The position numbers and the translations under genes are program-made. Below, in pieces: positions 1 through 7,601 of a stretch of DNA of 64,000 nt. Every line of letters starts with the position of its first letter. Positions within the stretch are counted from its first letter, which is position 1. Source of the stretch: Akkermansia massiliensis (GTDB lineage Bacteria; Verrucomicrobiota; Verrucomicrobiia; Verrucomicrobiales; Akkermansiaceae); assembly GCF_023516715.1 (NCBI RefSeq), contig NZ_JAMGSI010000001.1:806001-870000 (forward strand). The letters are read 5' to 3'. The notes under the pieces were generated by a model. That model was not told the DNA's origin and did not search any database. It saw nothing but the letters and a program-made list of their open reading frames with translations.

Positions 1-1721
1 TCTACGTCCACTCCGGCTTCAATGAGGCCGGTACTGATGCACACAACGGCTTTTCCCTTCCTTCTGGCCTTTTCCAGGGATTCTTTGTCAATACGGTTCG
101 TGATGATTTCTTTCCTGTGGGCAGGGCACATGTTGGTGCTGAGGTGGAAAACGTCCGCCTCTGTATTCAGGTCCCGGCAGGCGCAGGCCAGTTTAGAGGC
201 CAGTTTTTTGGTGTTTACGATGACGAGGGTGGGGCCTTTGGAGAAAGCTTGCTCCATGATGGAGTCCCTCATTTTTTCTACGGTCCAGTAATTGGAGGAT
301 TTTAGTTCACAGACAACCTCGCATTGACGGAATTGGCTAAATTGATCGAAATAAGCTTGGCTGTCCGGAATAATAGGTGTTTCGATGAGATGAGCATGCG
401 TTCCGTCTTCCGTGGCAGTTTCCGGAGGAGTAGCCGTACAGCGGATGGTGCTGCTGTGGCAGATGCCGGAGAGAAAATCCAGCGAATGTTCAAAAAGCCG
501 TAGTGAGGTTGGGGGAATAGCTTGCACTTCGTCAAAAATAACAACGGCATTTGCCAGGGAGTGCATGCGCCGCACATGCTGTTTGCCGGATGCATATAAG
601 GCATTCAAGTATTGGACGGATGTAGTGAGTACAATGGGAACGTTCCATGTTTGAGTGGCTTCCATGTACCAGGTTTTTCTTTTCGGTGACCATGGTTCCA
701 TTTCTCCCTCCTCGTTAAGGGTTTCCTTCACCAGATTGGAATGATGCTCCAGGATGCAGTCTTTATATTCATTTCCAAGTACTTTCCGGATGGCATTGGC
801 CGTTTGGTCAAGAATGGAGGTATAGGGAATGATGTAGATGATGCGTGACAAATGGTGCCGCCGTGCATGTTCCAAGGCAAATCTGAGGCTTGAGAGAGTT
901 TTGCCTGCACCGGTGGGAAGTGTAAGGTTCCACTTGCCAACTTGTCCTGGCGCAGCTTGAAGGCACTCCTGCGACATGGCTGCCCGGCTTTGATTGATGG
1001 GAGTATCAGCCTTGAATTGTTCGAGATGTTTATTCAAGTTTTTTAACATTCCTTCCCAATCCGGGTCCGGAATGCTTTCGTAGCTTCCTTTTCCGGAAGC
1101 ACTGGTGTAATCCGCTTCGATAAGGCTGCTCAAGCAGAACCGTGCGATTAGTCCGGCATGGAATGCTTGTTTTTTTGGACAGTGGCCAAACAGGGTGGCA
1201 AGGAGGGTGTAAACATTCTTGAATTCCGTGGCCAGTTCCGTTTTTTTCAGGAGAGAGTAGTAATGATCTTTCTCCTGAAACGTCAATTTGGACAGGATTT
1301 CATCAAGATGGGTTTTCTCTCCGGATTTTTCCATGCGCTTGGAGAATACGTCATCTCCGGGCATCGTGCCACGGAAGCAGTCAATGAGAGCAGAGTTGTG
1401 ATGGGAGGCAATACATAAAGCAATGATTTGCCGGAAGATAAAAAATTCTTCAGAGTCCTCCGGGATGGGAAAATAATTCCAGACAAACTGGGCTCCAGCA
1501 GTGGAATGGTCTATGCCGCTTTTTGGAATTGGAGGACTGATATGTTGAGAGAGAGCATCCATGTATTGCTGAAAGTCTGCACTCATTTTGCCGAAGTCGT
1601 GCATGCCGCCGATCAAGGCCCCAAATTGCGATAGCCCTAAGGGAGCAAGCAGGGTAGACATCGTACGGGAACATTCTTGTTCGTGAGTGGAAAGAGACTG
1701 ATGGGGGCGAGCCTGATACAT
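1..1721 (-). CDS. cas3: Cas3 helicase-nuclease, type I-C (3' end beyond window)
   Basis: Target-degrading HD nuclease and SF2 helicase of type I CRISPR interference, recruited by Cascade. The frame is open from an ATG at 1721 (an in-frame TAG lies three codons upstream) to the window edge, about 573 codons, so the C-terminus is missing. It begins MYQARPHQSLSTHEQ. The HD motif HDFGK lies near residue 40, Walker A LPTGAGKT near 270, the DExx-box VIFDEVQAIP near 400, motif III as CTATPPET, and motif VI-like CISTGLIEAGVDVD at the edge. All sampled motifs are in one frame, so the gene looks intact. It diverges from cas4 across a 96-bp spacer, whereas type I-C loci usually run co-directionally. The cas5-cas8c-cas7 genes are presumably further left, outside the window. 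Confidence 0.93.
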   Translation of the reverse strand, partial: MYQARPHQSLSTHEQECSRTMSTLLAPLGLSQFGALIGGMHDFGKMSADFQQYMDALSQHISPPIPKSGIDHSTAGAQFVWNYFPIPEDSEEFFIFRQIIALCIASHHNSALIDCFRGTMPGDDVFSKRMEKSGEKTHLDEILSKLTFQEKDHYYSLLKKTELATEFKNVYTLLATLFGHCPKKQAFHAGLIARFCLSSLIEADYTSASGKGSYESIPDPDWEGMLKNLNKHLEQFKADTPINQSRAAMSQECLQAAPGQVGKWNLTLPTGAGKTLSSLRFALEHARRHHLSRIIYIIPYTSILDQTANAIRKVLGNEYKDCILEHHSNLVKETLNEEGEMEPWSPKRKTWYMEATQTWNVPIVLTTSVQYLNALYASGKQHVRRMHSLANAVVIFDEVQAIPPTSLRLFEHSLDFLSGICHSSTIRCTATPPETATEDGTHAHLIETPIIPDSQAYFDQFSQFRQCEVVCELKSSNYWTVEKMRDSIMEQAFSKGPTLVIVNTKKLASKLACACRDLNTEADVFHLSTNMCPAHRKEIITNRIDKESLEKARRKGKAVVCISTGLIEAGVDV

Positions 1722-1817
1722 GTGAAACTATCATAGGTTCCATATGATCATTTGCAATATATGAATTGATTAATTTAGTATTTTATTTAGTGTTTCACCC
1801 TGAACAGAATTTCCAAG
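1722..1817. promoter_or_regulatory. Divergent cas3/cas4 promoter region
   Basis: This 96-bp AT-rich spacer separates the start codons of cas3 (leftward) and cas4 (rightward). It contains TATGAATTGATTAATTTAG and other A/T runs suited to -10 elements. No single promoter can be fixed by eye. Any regulator binding here could control interference and adaptation genes together. Confidence 0.5.
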
Positions 1818-2486
1818 ATGCCTTCTTCCTTTTTTTCAGTGCCCCTGGCGGCATTACAGCATTACTTGTATTGTCCCAGGCAATGCGCGCTGATTCATCT
1901 GGAATGCGTGTGGGCTGATAATCAATTTACGGCGGAGGGGAATGTATTTCATGAACGGGCGGATTCCGGCATGACGGAAAACCGCGGGCGAAAGAGGATC
2001 CTGCGTTCTCTTCATATTTCTTCCCTCCAATGGGGAATTCACGGCATTGCGGATGTCGTGGAGGCTGTTTATGCTGAGAAAGGCGGCATTCCCGTATCCA
2101 TGACGCCCGTGGAGTACAAGGTGGGCAAGCCCAAACCGCACCGTGCGGATGAAGTGCAGGTGTGCGCCCAGGCCTTGTGCCTGGAAGAAATGTTTGGGTT
2201 GGAGATTCCCTCCGGTTTTCTGTTTTATGGAAAGCCCCAGAAAAGGATGGAGGTGGTATTTGATGAAGAGCTGCGTACTCTGACAGCCGGGGTTATCAGG
2301 AATGCCAGGGAGGTGTTAACCGGGGGAGTGACGCCGTTGCCCATGTATTCCAAAGCCTGCAAGTCCTGTTCCCTGGTCAATGATTGTCTTCCTGACGTTT
2401 GCCGGGAGCACAGGCAGACCATGAAGGCCCGGGTGGATGATGTGTTTGAAGATAGTCTTGGTGCAAGTGAAGCTGATGATTTATGA
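1818..2486 (+). CDS. cas4: Cas4 RecB-like nuclease
   Basis: Cas4 is an Fe-S cluster exonuclease that trims prespacers and helps choose the PAM during spacer acquisition with Cas1-Cas2. The 222-residue product has the family layout: an N-terminal YCPRQCALIH motif with the first cluster cysteine, the GNVFHERAD histidine, the PD-(D/E)XK signature VEYKVGK near residue 96, QVCAQ, and a C-terminal CKSCSLVNDCLP cluster holding the remaining cysteines. Length is typical of stand-alone type I-C Cas4. Its stop overlaps the cas1 start by 4 nt (ATGA), indicating translational coupling. Nothing appears broken. Confidence 0.95.
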   Translation: MPSSFFSVPLAALQHYLYCPRQCALIHLECVWADNQFTAEGNVFHERADSGMTENRGRKRILRSLHISSLQWGIHGIADVVEAVYAEKGGIPVSMTPVEYKVGKPKPHRADEVQVCAQALCLEEMFGLEIPSGFLFYGKPQKRMEVVFDEELRTLTAGVIRNAREVLTGGVTPLPMYSKACKSCSLVNDCLPDVCREHRQTMKARVDDVFEDSLGASEADDL

Positions 2487-3502
2487 AGAAACATTTAAAT
2501 ACCTTGTTTGTGACGCTGGAGGGATGCTGGCTGTCCAAGGATGGCGATACCGTGAAAGTCAATTCGGAAGGAACATGTTTGCTGCGGGTTCCCCTCCATA
2601 ATTTGGAGGGTATTGTGACGCTGGGATGGGACATAGGAGTTTCCCCTTATTTGATGGGGGCCTGTGCGGAGCGCGGCATCACGCTTTCCTTCTGCAATCC
2701 TTACGGTAAATTCTTGGCTGGCGTCCAGGGCTTCATGAAGGGAAATATCCTGCTGCGCCGGGAGCAATACCGCTGGGCTGATGATGAGGCAAGATGGGTT
2801 GGCGTTGCCCGGGAAATGATAGGAGCCAAAATTGCCAATTGCCGCAGTTTGCTTTTAAGAGCGCAGAGAACTTACGGGAAAGATTTGTCGGAAGCGGTGG
2901 ACCGTCTGGCTGCTTTTTGCCGCATGGCCCGCGGGTGCAGTTCCGGCGATATGCTGCGGGGCATTGAAGGTTCCGCTGCGGAAACATATTTTTCCTGCGT
3001 GTCCCATTGCCAGAGGACGGAAGAGCCGGAGTTAGTGTTTGAAGGCCGCAACAGGCGTCCTCCCAAGGATTGTTTTAACGCCCTTCTATCTTTTCTATAT
3101 AGTCTGTTGTGCCATGATGCCAGGTCCGCTCTTGAAAGCGCCGGCATTGATGCGGCCGCCGGTTTTCTGCATCGCGACCGTCCGGGGCGTCCCGGAATGG
3201 CCTTGGACCTGATGGAAGAATTCCGGGCGCCGCTGGCTGATCGCCTGGCTCTTACGCTAATCAACCGCAAGCAAATTTCCGCAGATGATTTCGACAAGGA
3301 GGAATCCGGAGCCGTCTTTTTGAAGGAAGATTCCCGTAAGAAAGTATTGAATGCCTGGCAGGAGCGCAAGAAGACCGTTTTGGTGCACCCCTTCCTTCAG
3401 GAAAAGACGACACAGGGATTGCTGATTCACATCCAGGCCCTTTTGCTAGCACGTCATTTGCGCGGAGACCTGGACTGCTATCCTCCGTTTATTGGCAAGT
3501 AA
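2483..3502 (+). CDS. cas1: Cas1 integrase, type I-C
   Basis: Metal-dependent integrase that, with Cas2, inserts new spacers at the leader end of the array. The 339-residue length is normal for subtype I-C. It has an N-terminal beta domain beginning MKKHLNTLFVTLEGCWL, the first metal-binding Glu in LRGIEGSAAETYF (near residue 160), and the His plus acidic set in GFLHRDRPGRPGMALDLMEE (near 230-250). These are the expected E-H-D/E ligands. It is coupled to cas4 by a 4-nt overlap and followed after 14 nt by cas2. The three genes form one adaptation operon pointing at array 1. Confidence 0.96.
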   Translation: MKKHLNTLFVTLEGCWLSKDGDTVKVNSEGTCLLRVPLHNLEGIVTLGWDIGVSPYLMGACAERGITLSFCNPYGKFLAGVQGFMKGNILLRREQYRWADDEARWVGVAREMIGAKIANCRSLLLRAQRTYGKDLSEAVDRLAAFCRMARGCSSGDMLRGIEGSAAETYFSCVSHCQRTEEPELVFEGRNRRPPKDCFNALLSFLYSLLCHDARSALESAGIDAAAGFLHRDRPGRPGMALDLMEEFRAPLADRLALTLINRKQISADDFDKEESGAVFLKEDSRKKVLNAWQERKKTVLVHPFLQEKTTQGLLIHIQALLLARHLRGDLDCYPPFIGK

Positions 3503-3516
3503 AACGCTCCTTAGCC

Positions 3517-3807
3517 ATGTATATTCTCATTACTTATGATGTAGCTACGGATGACAAGGCCGGGCAGCGGCGGTTGCGTCAAGTTGCCCGCGCCTGTGAA
3601 AATATCGGTCAGAGAGTGCAGAATTCCGTGTTTGAATGTGAGCTGGCTCCGGCCCAATTGGTTGACATCAGGAACAAGCTGCTTAAGATTATTGATAACG
3701 AGAGCGACAGCCTGAGAATTTATCACATGGGGTCCAATTGGCATCATAAAATAGAGCAATTGGGCAAGGAGAAGAGTTTCGACATTTCCGGCCCTTTGAT
3801 CATTTAA
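3517..3807 (+). CDS. cas2: Cas2, type I-C
   Basis: Small ferredoxin-fold protein that dimerises at the centre of the Cas1-Cas2 integration complex. The 96 residues open with MYILITYDVAT, carrying the conserved first-strand Asp, continue with RLRQVARACENIGQRVQNSV, and have the IIDNESDSLRIYHMG core typical of subtype I-C. It lies 14 nt after cas1 and is the last cas gene before the leader. There is no sign of truncation. Confidence 0.95.
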   Translation: MYILITYDVATDDKAGQRRLRQVARACENIGQRVQNSVFECELAPAQLVDIRNKLLKIIDNESDSLRIYHMGSNWHHKIEQLGKEKSFDISGPLII

Positions 3808-4009
3808 AAGCTGTCTGAGCACGGCCTTTGCGCCAACCCCAAGCTCACACCAATTTCCCGGGAGATCGGCGATTGGCGTAATACATTGGGAATGGAAGAT
3901 TGACAGATGAATACTTAGAAGAGAAGGCTAGGTGATGATGGCCTTCTTCGGGAGGTTGGCGCAAAGTATCGTTTGCGCTGTTGAATAACAATGTATATGG
4001 TCAGGCGCA
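3808..4009 (+). promoter_or_regulatory. CRISPR leader of array 1
   Basis: This roughly 200-bp non-coding stretch lies between the cas2 stop and the first repeat, where a leader with the array promoter and integration signals is expected. It has no plausible ORF. It contains an inverted element GAAGGC...GCCTTC near 3923-3947 and an A/T-rich segment TGAATAACAATGTATATGG shortly before the first repeat. Leader identity rests on position and on the perfect state of the adjoining repeats. Confidence 0.75.
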
Positions 4010-5382
4010 GTCGCACTCCGCAAGGAGTGCGTGGATTGAAACATTCTCCGTCACGTCCCCTTGTTTGGACACCAGCGTCGCACTCCGCAAGGAGTGCGTG
4101 GATTGAAACTATGTGGGGCAGTTAATGATGATGGCTCTTGAGGGTCGCACTCCGCAAGGAGTGCGTGGATTGAAACCGGTCGTGGAGGCTGATATGCGCC
4201 AGATTGGCAAGTCGCACTCCGCAAGGAGTGCGTGGATTGAAACTTTTTAACCGGCGCCGCAACAGGGGCGGCTTCCGGTCGCACTCCGCAAGGAGTGCGT
4301 GGATTGAAACGTTTTCGTCAACCCGACATATTCTCGGTTGGCGTGTCGCACTCCGCAAGGAGTGCGTGGATTGAAACAACATTGCTCCACTCCTCATCAG
4401 TAGGAGCCGTCAGTCGCACTCCGCAAGGAGTGCGTGGATTGAAACTTTCTCACGAACAGCGTGAAGAAATGCGGTCCATGTCGCACTCCGCAAGGAGTGC
4501 GTGGATTGAAACTTCTCAAATTCTTGCCTAATCCTCCAAACTGACCCGTCGCACTCCGCAAGGAGTGCGTGGATTGAAACGTGAGTTCCGCGATCCAACG
4601 GAACGGAATATGCCGTCGCACTCCGCAAGGAGTGCGTGGATTGAAACCCTACCAGATTCCCCGACTTGGCCGGGACAATGGGTCGCACTCCGCAAGGAGT
4701 GCGTGGATTGAAACAACGTCTCTTCAAGCTTGGGCTTGCTGGGGGGAGGTCGCACTCCGCAAGGAGTGCGTGGATTGAAACATGATCTATGCCTCGGAAG
4801 ACGTTCCCGGCTTTGGTCGCACTCCGCAAGGAGTGCGTGGATTGAAACTTCATCCTCCATTGCAGGTTTTCAATGATGGTTCGTCGCACTCCGCAAGGAG
4901 TGCGTGGATTGAAACTTGTTATGCCTGAATCGTGCTTCCGATTTTGCATGTCGCACTCCGCAAGGAGTGCGTGGATTGAAACCCGTTTGACGCGGTGCGC
5001 AAGGCCGTCCTCGGCTGTCGCACTCCGCAAGGAGTGCGTGGATTGAAACCCATAAAGCCAACAGGGACAATCCGTATGCCTACCGTCGCACTCCGCAAGG
5101 AGTGCGTGGATTGAAACGTGGCGGCTAGGGATATTTTCTTTCCGTTACTCGTCGCACTCCGCAAGGAGTGCGTGGATTGAAACCAGATACCAGCGTGCTT
5201 TCTTGAGGTCTTCAATAGTCGCACTCCGCAAGGAGTGCGTGGATTGAAACGTTAAACTACAAGTAAAACAGCTGTCAAGAAATGTCGCACTCCGCAAGGA
5301 GTGCGTGGATTGAAACAAGTTCAAACTGTTGCATCACCTTGGTCATCAGGTCGCACTCCGCAAGGAGTGCGTGGATTGAAAC
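4010..5382 (+). CRISPR. CRISPR array 1, leader-proximal (21 repeats, 20 spacers)
   Basis: There are 21 identical 33-bp repeats starting at 4010 and recurring at 66-68 bp, the last at 5350-5382. The repeat begins GTCGCACTCC and ends GCGTGGATTGAAAC, the type I-C signature end. Its core is an 8-bp perfect stem CGCACTCC/GGAGTGCG closed by a GCAA tetraloop. The 20 spacers are 33-35 nt, mostly 34, and all appear unique. The array directly follows cas4-cas1-cas2 and the leader, so it should be transcribed rightward and accept new spacers at its left end. A partial spacer of 12 nt follows the last repeat and is cut by the prophage. Confidence 0.98.
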
Positions 5383-5390
5383 GTCGCTGG

Positions 5391-5394
5391 TCAG
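5391..5394. repeat. Left target-site duplication TCAG
   Basis: TCAG immediately precedes the TG that opens the prophage. The same TCAG follows the closing CA at 37684. Mu-type transposition normally duplicates about 5 bp; here 4 bp are identical and the fifth differs (GTCAG on the left, ATCAG on the right if one base is shifted). It lies inside the interrupted spacer (5383-5394). Confidence 0.75.
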
Positions 5395-5549
5395 TGAGGT
5401 GTGACAGGGATCATGGAAAAGGGGTGAATTTGGGGTGAAGAGGGGTGAAAGCTTGATGAATTAAAGGCTCGCAGGGTGGACAACGTGCAGGAAGAAAGAA
5501 GGTGAAAAATTCCGCGATAGAAATGAATTTGACAGAAAGATGGTGAATT
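5395..5549. repeat. Left-end transposase-binding sites and GGGGTGAA repeats
   Basis: The left terminus carries an end-proximal site GTGACAGGGATCATGG (5401-5416), then three direct GGGGTGAA repeats at 5421, 5432 and 5442, a related AAGGTGAAAAATT near 5500, and an internal site at 5529-5549 (TTGACAGAAAGATGG, then TGAATT). The last site recurs in inverted orientation at the right end. Distances resemble the L1/L2/L3 layout bound by MuA at the Mu left end; that functional reading is inference. Confidence 0.7.
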
Positions 5550-5607
5550 TTTTTCGTTGAGTGCAATGTCGTTGCAAGAAGAGTGCAAACTAAGAGAAAT
5601 AGCGGCC

Positions 5608-5829
5608 ATGTCTGAATCAAATACACCTCTTGTTATAACGCCGATCCCAGTGTACGGATCAGTTACTGTCATATCTCCGCAGGACCAGGGTAATGCCCAT
5701 CCCCAGACCTATCATCTGCGGGAGTCGGCCATTGTGCTAATATGGGCCACTCGTCAGGGTCATGAGATAACAGCATGGGTACGGGACGTGCTCAATAACG
5801 TGTGGGTGATTATCCACGAAGACGAGTGA
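5608..5829 (+). CDS. Small phage protein of unknown function at the left end
   Basis: About 73 residues from MSESNTPLVITPIPVYG; a longer frame opens at 5557 but would start within the end-site region. No recognised domain. The sequence is beta-rich with a central hydrophobic strand (ESAIVLIWATR) and an acidic tail ending IIHEDE. It is the only rightward gene left of the early operon and converges on it across a shared terminator. Cargo genes near transposable-phage ends often act on the host or on competing phages, but nothing in the sequence assigns a role here. Confidence 0.55.
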   Translation: MSESNTPLVITPIPVYGSVTVISPQDQGNAHPQTYHLRESAIVLIWATRQGHEITAWVRDVLNNVWVIIHEDE

Positions 5830-5841
5830 AACAGGAAAACA

Positions 5842-5872
5842 AAAAGGCCGCCAGGAGCAACCTGACGGCCTT
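5842..5872. terminator. Bidirectional terminator between converging left-end genes
   Basis: AAGGCCGCCAGG pairs with CCTGACGGCCTT around a short AGCAA loop, with A-rich sequence on the left and TTAATTGTAT on the right. It sits between the rightward gene ending at 5829 and the leftward early operon ending at 5887 and can serve both. Confidence 0.8.
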
Positions 5873-5886
5873 AATTGTATCATAGC

Positions 5887-6120
5887 CTAGTCATCACAAC
5901 ATAAAGCACGGACAAAAGGTGTCATTTCCTCGCCCTGATGATCCTCCAGCAGTTGCTCTATCCTTTCGTCAATGATGCACAGGACAGTAGAATAGAGACT
6001 ATCAGCATACAGTGACTGCTTGGTGGTGACAACAAGCGCTTGGATGGCTAGATTGGACTGTTGGCCATTGCGATCAATAACGTAGCAATTAAGCTTATCG
6101 CCCGGCTCTAAGGTTTTCAT
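5887..6120 (-). CDS. Hypothetical protein, last gene of the early operon
   Basis: The 77-residue product starts MKTLEPGDKLNCYVIDRNGQ and ends FVRALCCDD. I recognise no family. The N-terminal half suggests a small beta-barrel; the C-terminal half is acidic, with two adjacent cysteines near the end. It follows the ASCH gene by 18 nt in the same direction and is the most distal gene of the leftward operon, a place where accessory functions collect. Confidence 0.6.
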   Translation of the reverse strand: MKTLEPGDKLNCYVIDRNGQQSNLAIQALVVTTKQSLYADSLYSTVLCIIDERIEQLLEDHQGEEMTPFVRALCCDD

Positions 6121-6138
6121 GATAGTTTTTCTGTTATT

Positions 6139-6579
6139 TCAATCCGCGCATCCACAGGAGGCATGCACCAGGCGGGGGCGTCCGGTCTGGCATCGGAATT
6201 GATGATACATCTCTTGCCTAAGATATCGGTATCCCTGAGGAGCTGGAAGCATCCAAAGTCCGGTAGGGTACTCATAGACATTGCCGAGGCGGTATGCGAT
6301 AGCTATCTCCTGATCCTGGTAGTATAGATCGTACTGCTTGCGCGTAATACCGCAGCCATCCTTGACGACATCCCATACATCATTGACATAGCCGACATGG
6401 GTACTAATCAGGTCAACCTCGCCAACGATCCGTGATACCGGGGCAGTAGCGTAGATGATCAATCCATCCACCCCTCTGGGTGAGTGGGAGATCTTGCGCA
6501 GCTCCCATATCTTGGAGCCATCCCGGTACATATCCCAGTACTGAGGACGCAAGGGTATCAGAGCAAGCCTCCTGCTCAT
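6139..6579 (-). CDS. ASCH-domain protein
   Basis: The 146-residue product matches the ASCH fold: LIPLRPQYWDMYRDGSKIWE has the 'LSIKPEYA..I..G.K..E.R' pattern at residues 7-27, followed by LIIYATAPVSRIVGEVDL (around 40-57), the characteristic strand pair. ASCH domains are PUA-like and are linked to RNA binding or processing of modified nucleotides; some have nuclease or amidohydrolase activity. The C-terminus adds a Cys/His-rich tail (HASCGCAD). Its ATG overlaps the preceding gene's stop by 4 nt. A role in overcoming host defence is possible but not shown. Confidence 0.75.
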   Translation of the reverse strand: MSRRLALIPLRPQYWDMYRDGSKIWELRKISHSPRGVDGLIIYATAPVSRIVGEVDLISTHVGYVNDVWDVVKDGCGITRKQYDLYYQDQEIAIAYRLGNVYEYPTGLWMLPAPQGYRYLRQEMYHQFRCQTGRPRLVHASCGCAD

Positions 6580-6815
6580 GGCTGCCCCTCCTCACTATCT
6601 GGTGAGACAATACGCCAGGGAGCAGCGATGTCAGCTGCGTCCGGAGTCAAAACCCAGTCCGTCCATATCCAATCCACTAGGACATGGTTGATTGGATCGT
6701 ATATGGCCGTGATATTACCATATTCAGGATTGCAGGCGGAGCACTCAATGACGGCCCCATCCTTGGCAGCCATGAGCGCCTCCGGCCATGTGAGCGGATA
6801 AGTAGGATCATTCAT
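6576..6815 (-). CDS. Small early phage protein, possible DUF2829-like fold
   Basis: The start is taken at ATG 6815, which overlaps the upstream stop by 4 nt, giving 79 residues from MNDPTYPLTWPEALMAAKDG. The frame could extend to 6842, but coupling favours 6815. The pattern 'W.EAL.AAK.G..I' near the start and 'A.DIAAPWRIV' near the end resembles the DUF2829 family, which includes the anti-Thoeris protein Tad2. Similarity is weak and judged by eye. It is Trp-rich (WIWTDW), acidic at the C-terminus, and sits in the accessory part of the early operon. Confidence 0.6.
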   Translation of the reverse strand: MNDPTYPLTWPEALMAAKDGAVIECSACNPEYGNITAIYDPINHVLVDWIWTDWVLTPDAADIAAPWRIVSPDSEEGQP

Positions 6816-7453
6816 GGCTGCACCTCCTGATCTGGCATCCATATATTACTACGGAATCCCCGCTCAGTGGCCTTATGCGGCCCAGGAGTGGGAACAATAC
6901 GTACAGCCCCGACATGATCAGCCAGCTTGCCGGGCGGCATAGTGCACGGATCAGCGTGCGGTTCGTAGGTCTCCTGCCCGGTTTCAGCGACCATCTTGCG
7001 AGTCTCCGCCCGTCCCCGGTTGATGACGGTGTACATCAGGTGCCGGACGTGTTCCACGGCGGCCCAGTTGCGCAATGCCTGGTACACATCCCGGCCCGTG
7101 CAAGGCAGGTGCAGCTGGTCGCGCACAATCTCGGCCAGATAGTCCGGAGTTATCTCATAGCGCTGCATGGCATCACGCAGATTGTGGATGGCCTTGTCCA
7201 TCTCCGACCAGGTACGGTCCTTGACAGGCGCACAGCCAAGATAGGATGCCAGCCTATTATAGATAGGTACGTAGTGCTCCTGGGTGGCTTTGGTCAATGA
7301 CTCGGTGATCCCTGTGGCTGCCCAGACCTCGTCGTGCCTCCAATCTCTCAGAGACGGGAGGGGGCATCCCTGGGACTGGATACGCTTGTAGGCCTTGCCG
7401 GCCATAATGGACAGTACGGCGATCTGTCGCTTGGTAAGTGGCTTATTGTTCAT
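6812..7453 (-). CDS. Early phage protein, possibly GemA-like regulator
   Basis: 213 residues beginning MNNKPLTKRQIAVLSIMAGK. The opening 'T.RQIA.L...A.K' and the segment ESLTKATQEHYVPIYNRLAS recall the DUF1018/GemA family that follows gam in Mu, but the match is partial. The C-terminal half is helical with a Cys and His (DPCTMPPGKLADHVG) and looks unrelated. It lies two genes after gam, as expected for gemA. I hold the assignment as tentative. Confidence 0.65.
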   Translation of the reverse strand: MNNKPLTKRQIAVLSIMAGKAYKRIQSQGCPLPSLRDWRHDEVWAATGITESLTKATQEHYVPIYNRLASYLGCAPVKDRTWSEMDKAIHNLRDAMQRYEITPDYLAEIVRDQLHLPCTGRDVYQALRNWAAVEHVRHLMYTVINRGRAETRKMVAETGQETYEPHADPCTMPPGKLADHVGAVRIVPTPGPHKATERGFRSNIWMPDQEVQP

Positions 7454-7601
7454 GACCGGGATTTTGTAGAGCCTTGATCAGTTGTTGCCGCTGCTTGGGC
7501 GTCAGATAGACAAGAGTGGCTGTTGCTCCTCCTCTATCAGTGCCCGTCCAGATAGTCAGCAGGGTCTGGAATCCATAGTCTTTAACCTCAATCTTAGTCA
7601 T
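7443..7601 (-). CDS. Small 52-residue early phage protein
   Basis: A short frame from ATG 7601 to TAA at 7443-7445 encodes a protein starting MTKIEVKDYGFQTLLTIWTG and ending LIKALQNPGHEQ. It overlaps the gam stop by 8 nt and the next gene's start by 11 nt, the tight packing seen throughout this operon, which supports it as a real gene. The N-terminal half looks like beta strands and the end is an amphipathic helix. No family is recognised. Confidence 0.6.
   Translation of the reverse strand: MTKIEVKDYGFQTLLTIWTGTDRGGATATLVYLTPKQRQQLIKALQNPGHEQ

Noticed and set aside
1450-1743. 97-codon leftward frame overlapping the cas3 start
   Set aside because: It is in a different frame from the HD and helicase motifs of cas3, which read continuously from 1721.
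3839-5230. Open frames of up to 206 codons across CRISPR array 1 (repeating SIHALLAECD and FNPRTPCGV)
   Set aside because: They arise because the 67-bp unit lets frames cycle through repeats without stops. The proteins are translations of repeats and spacers.
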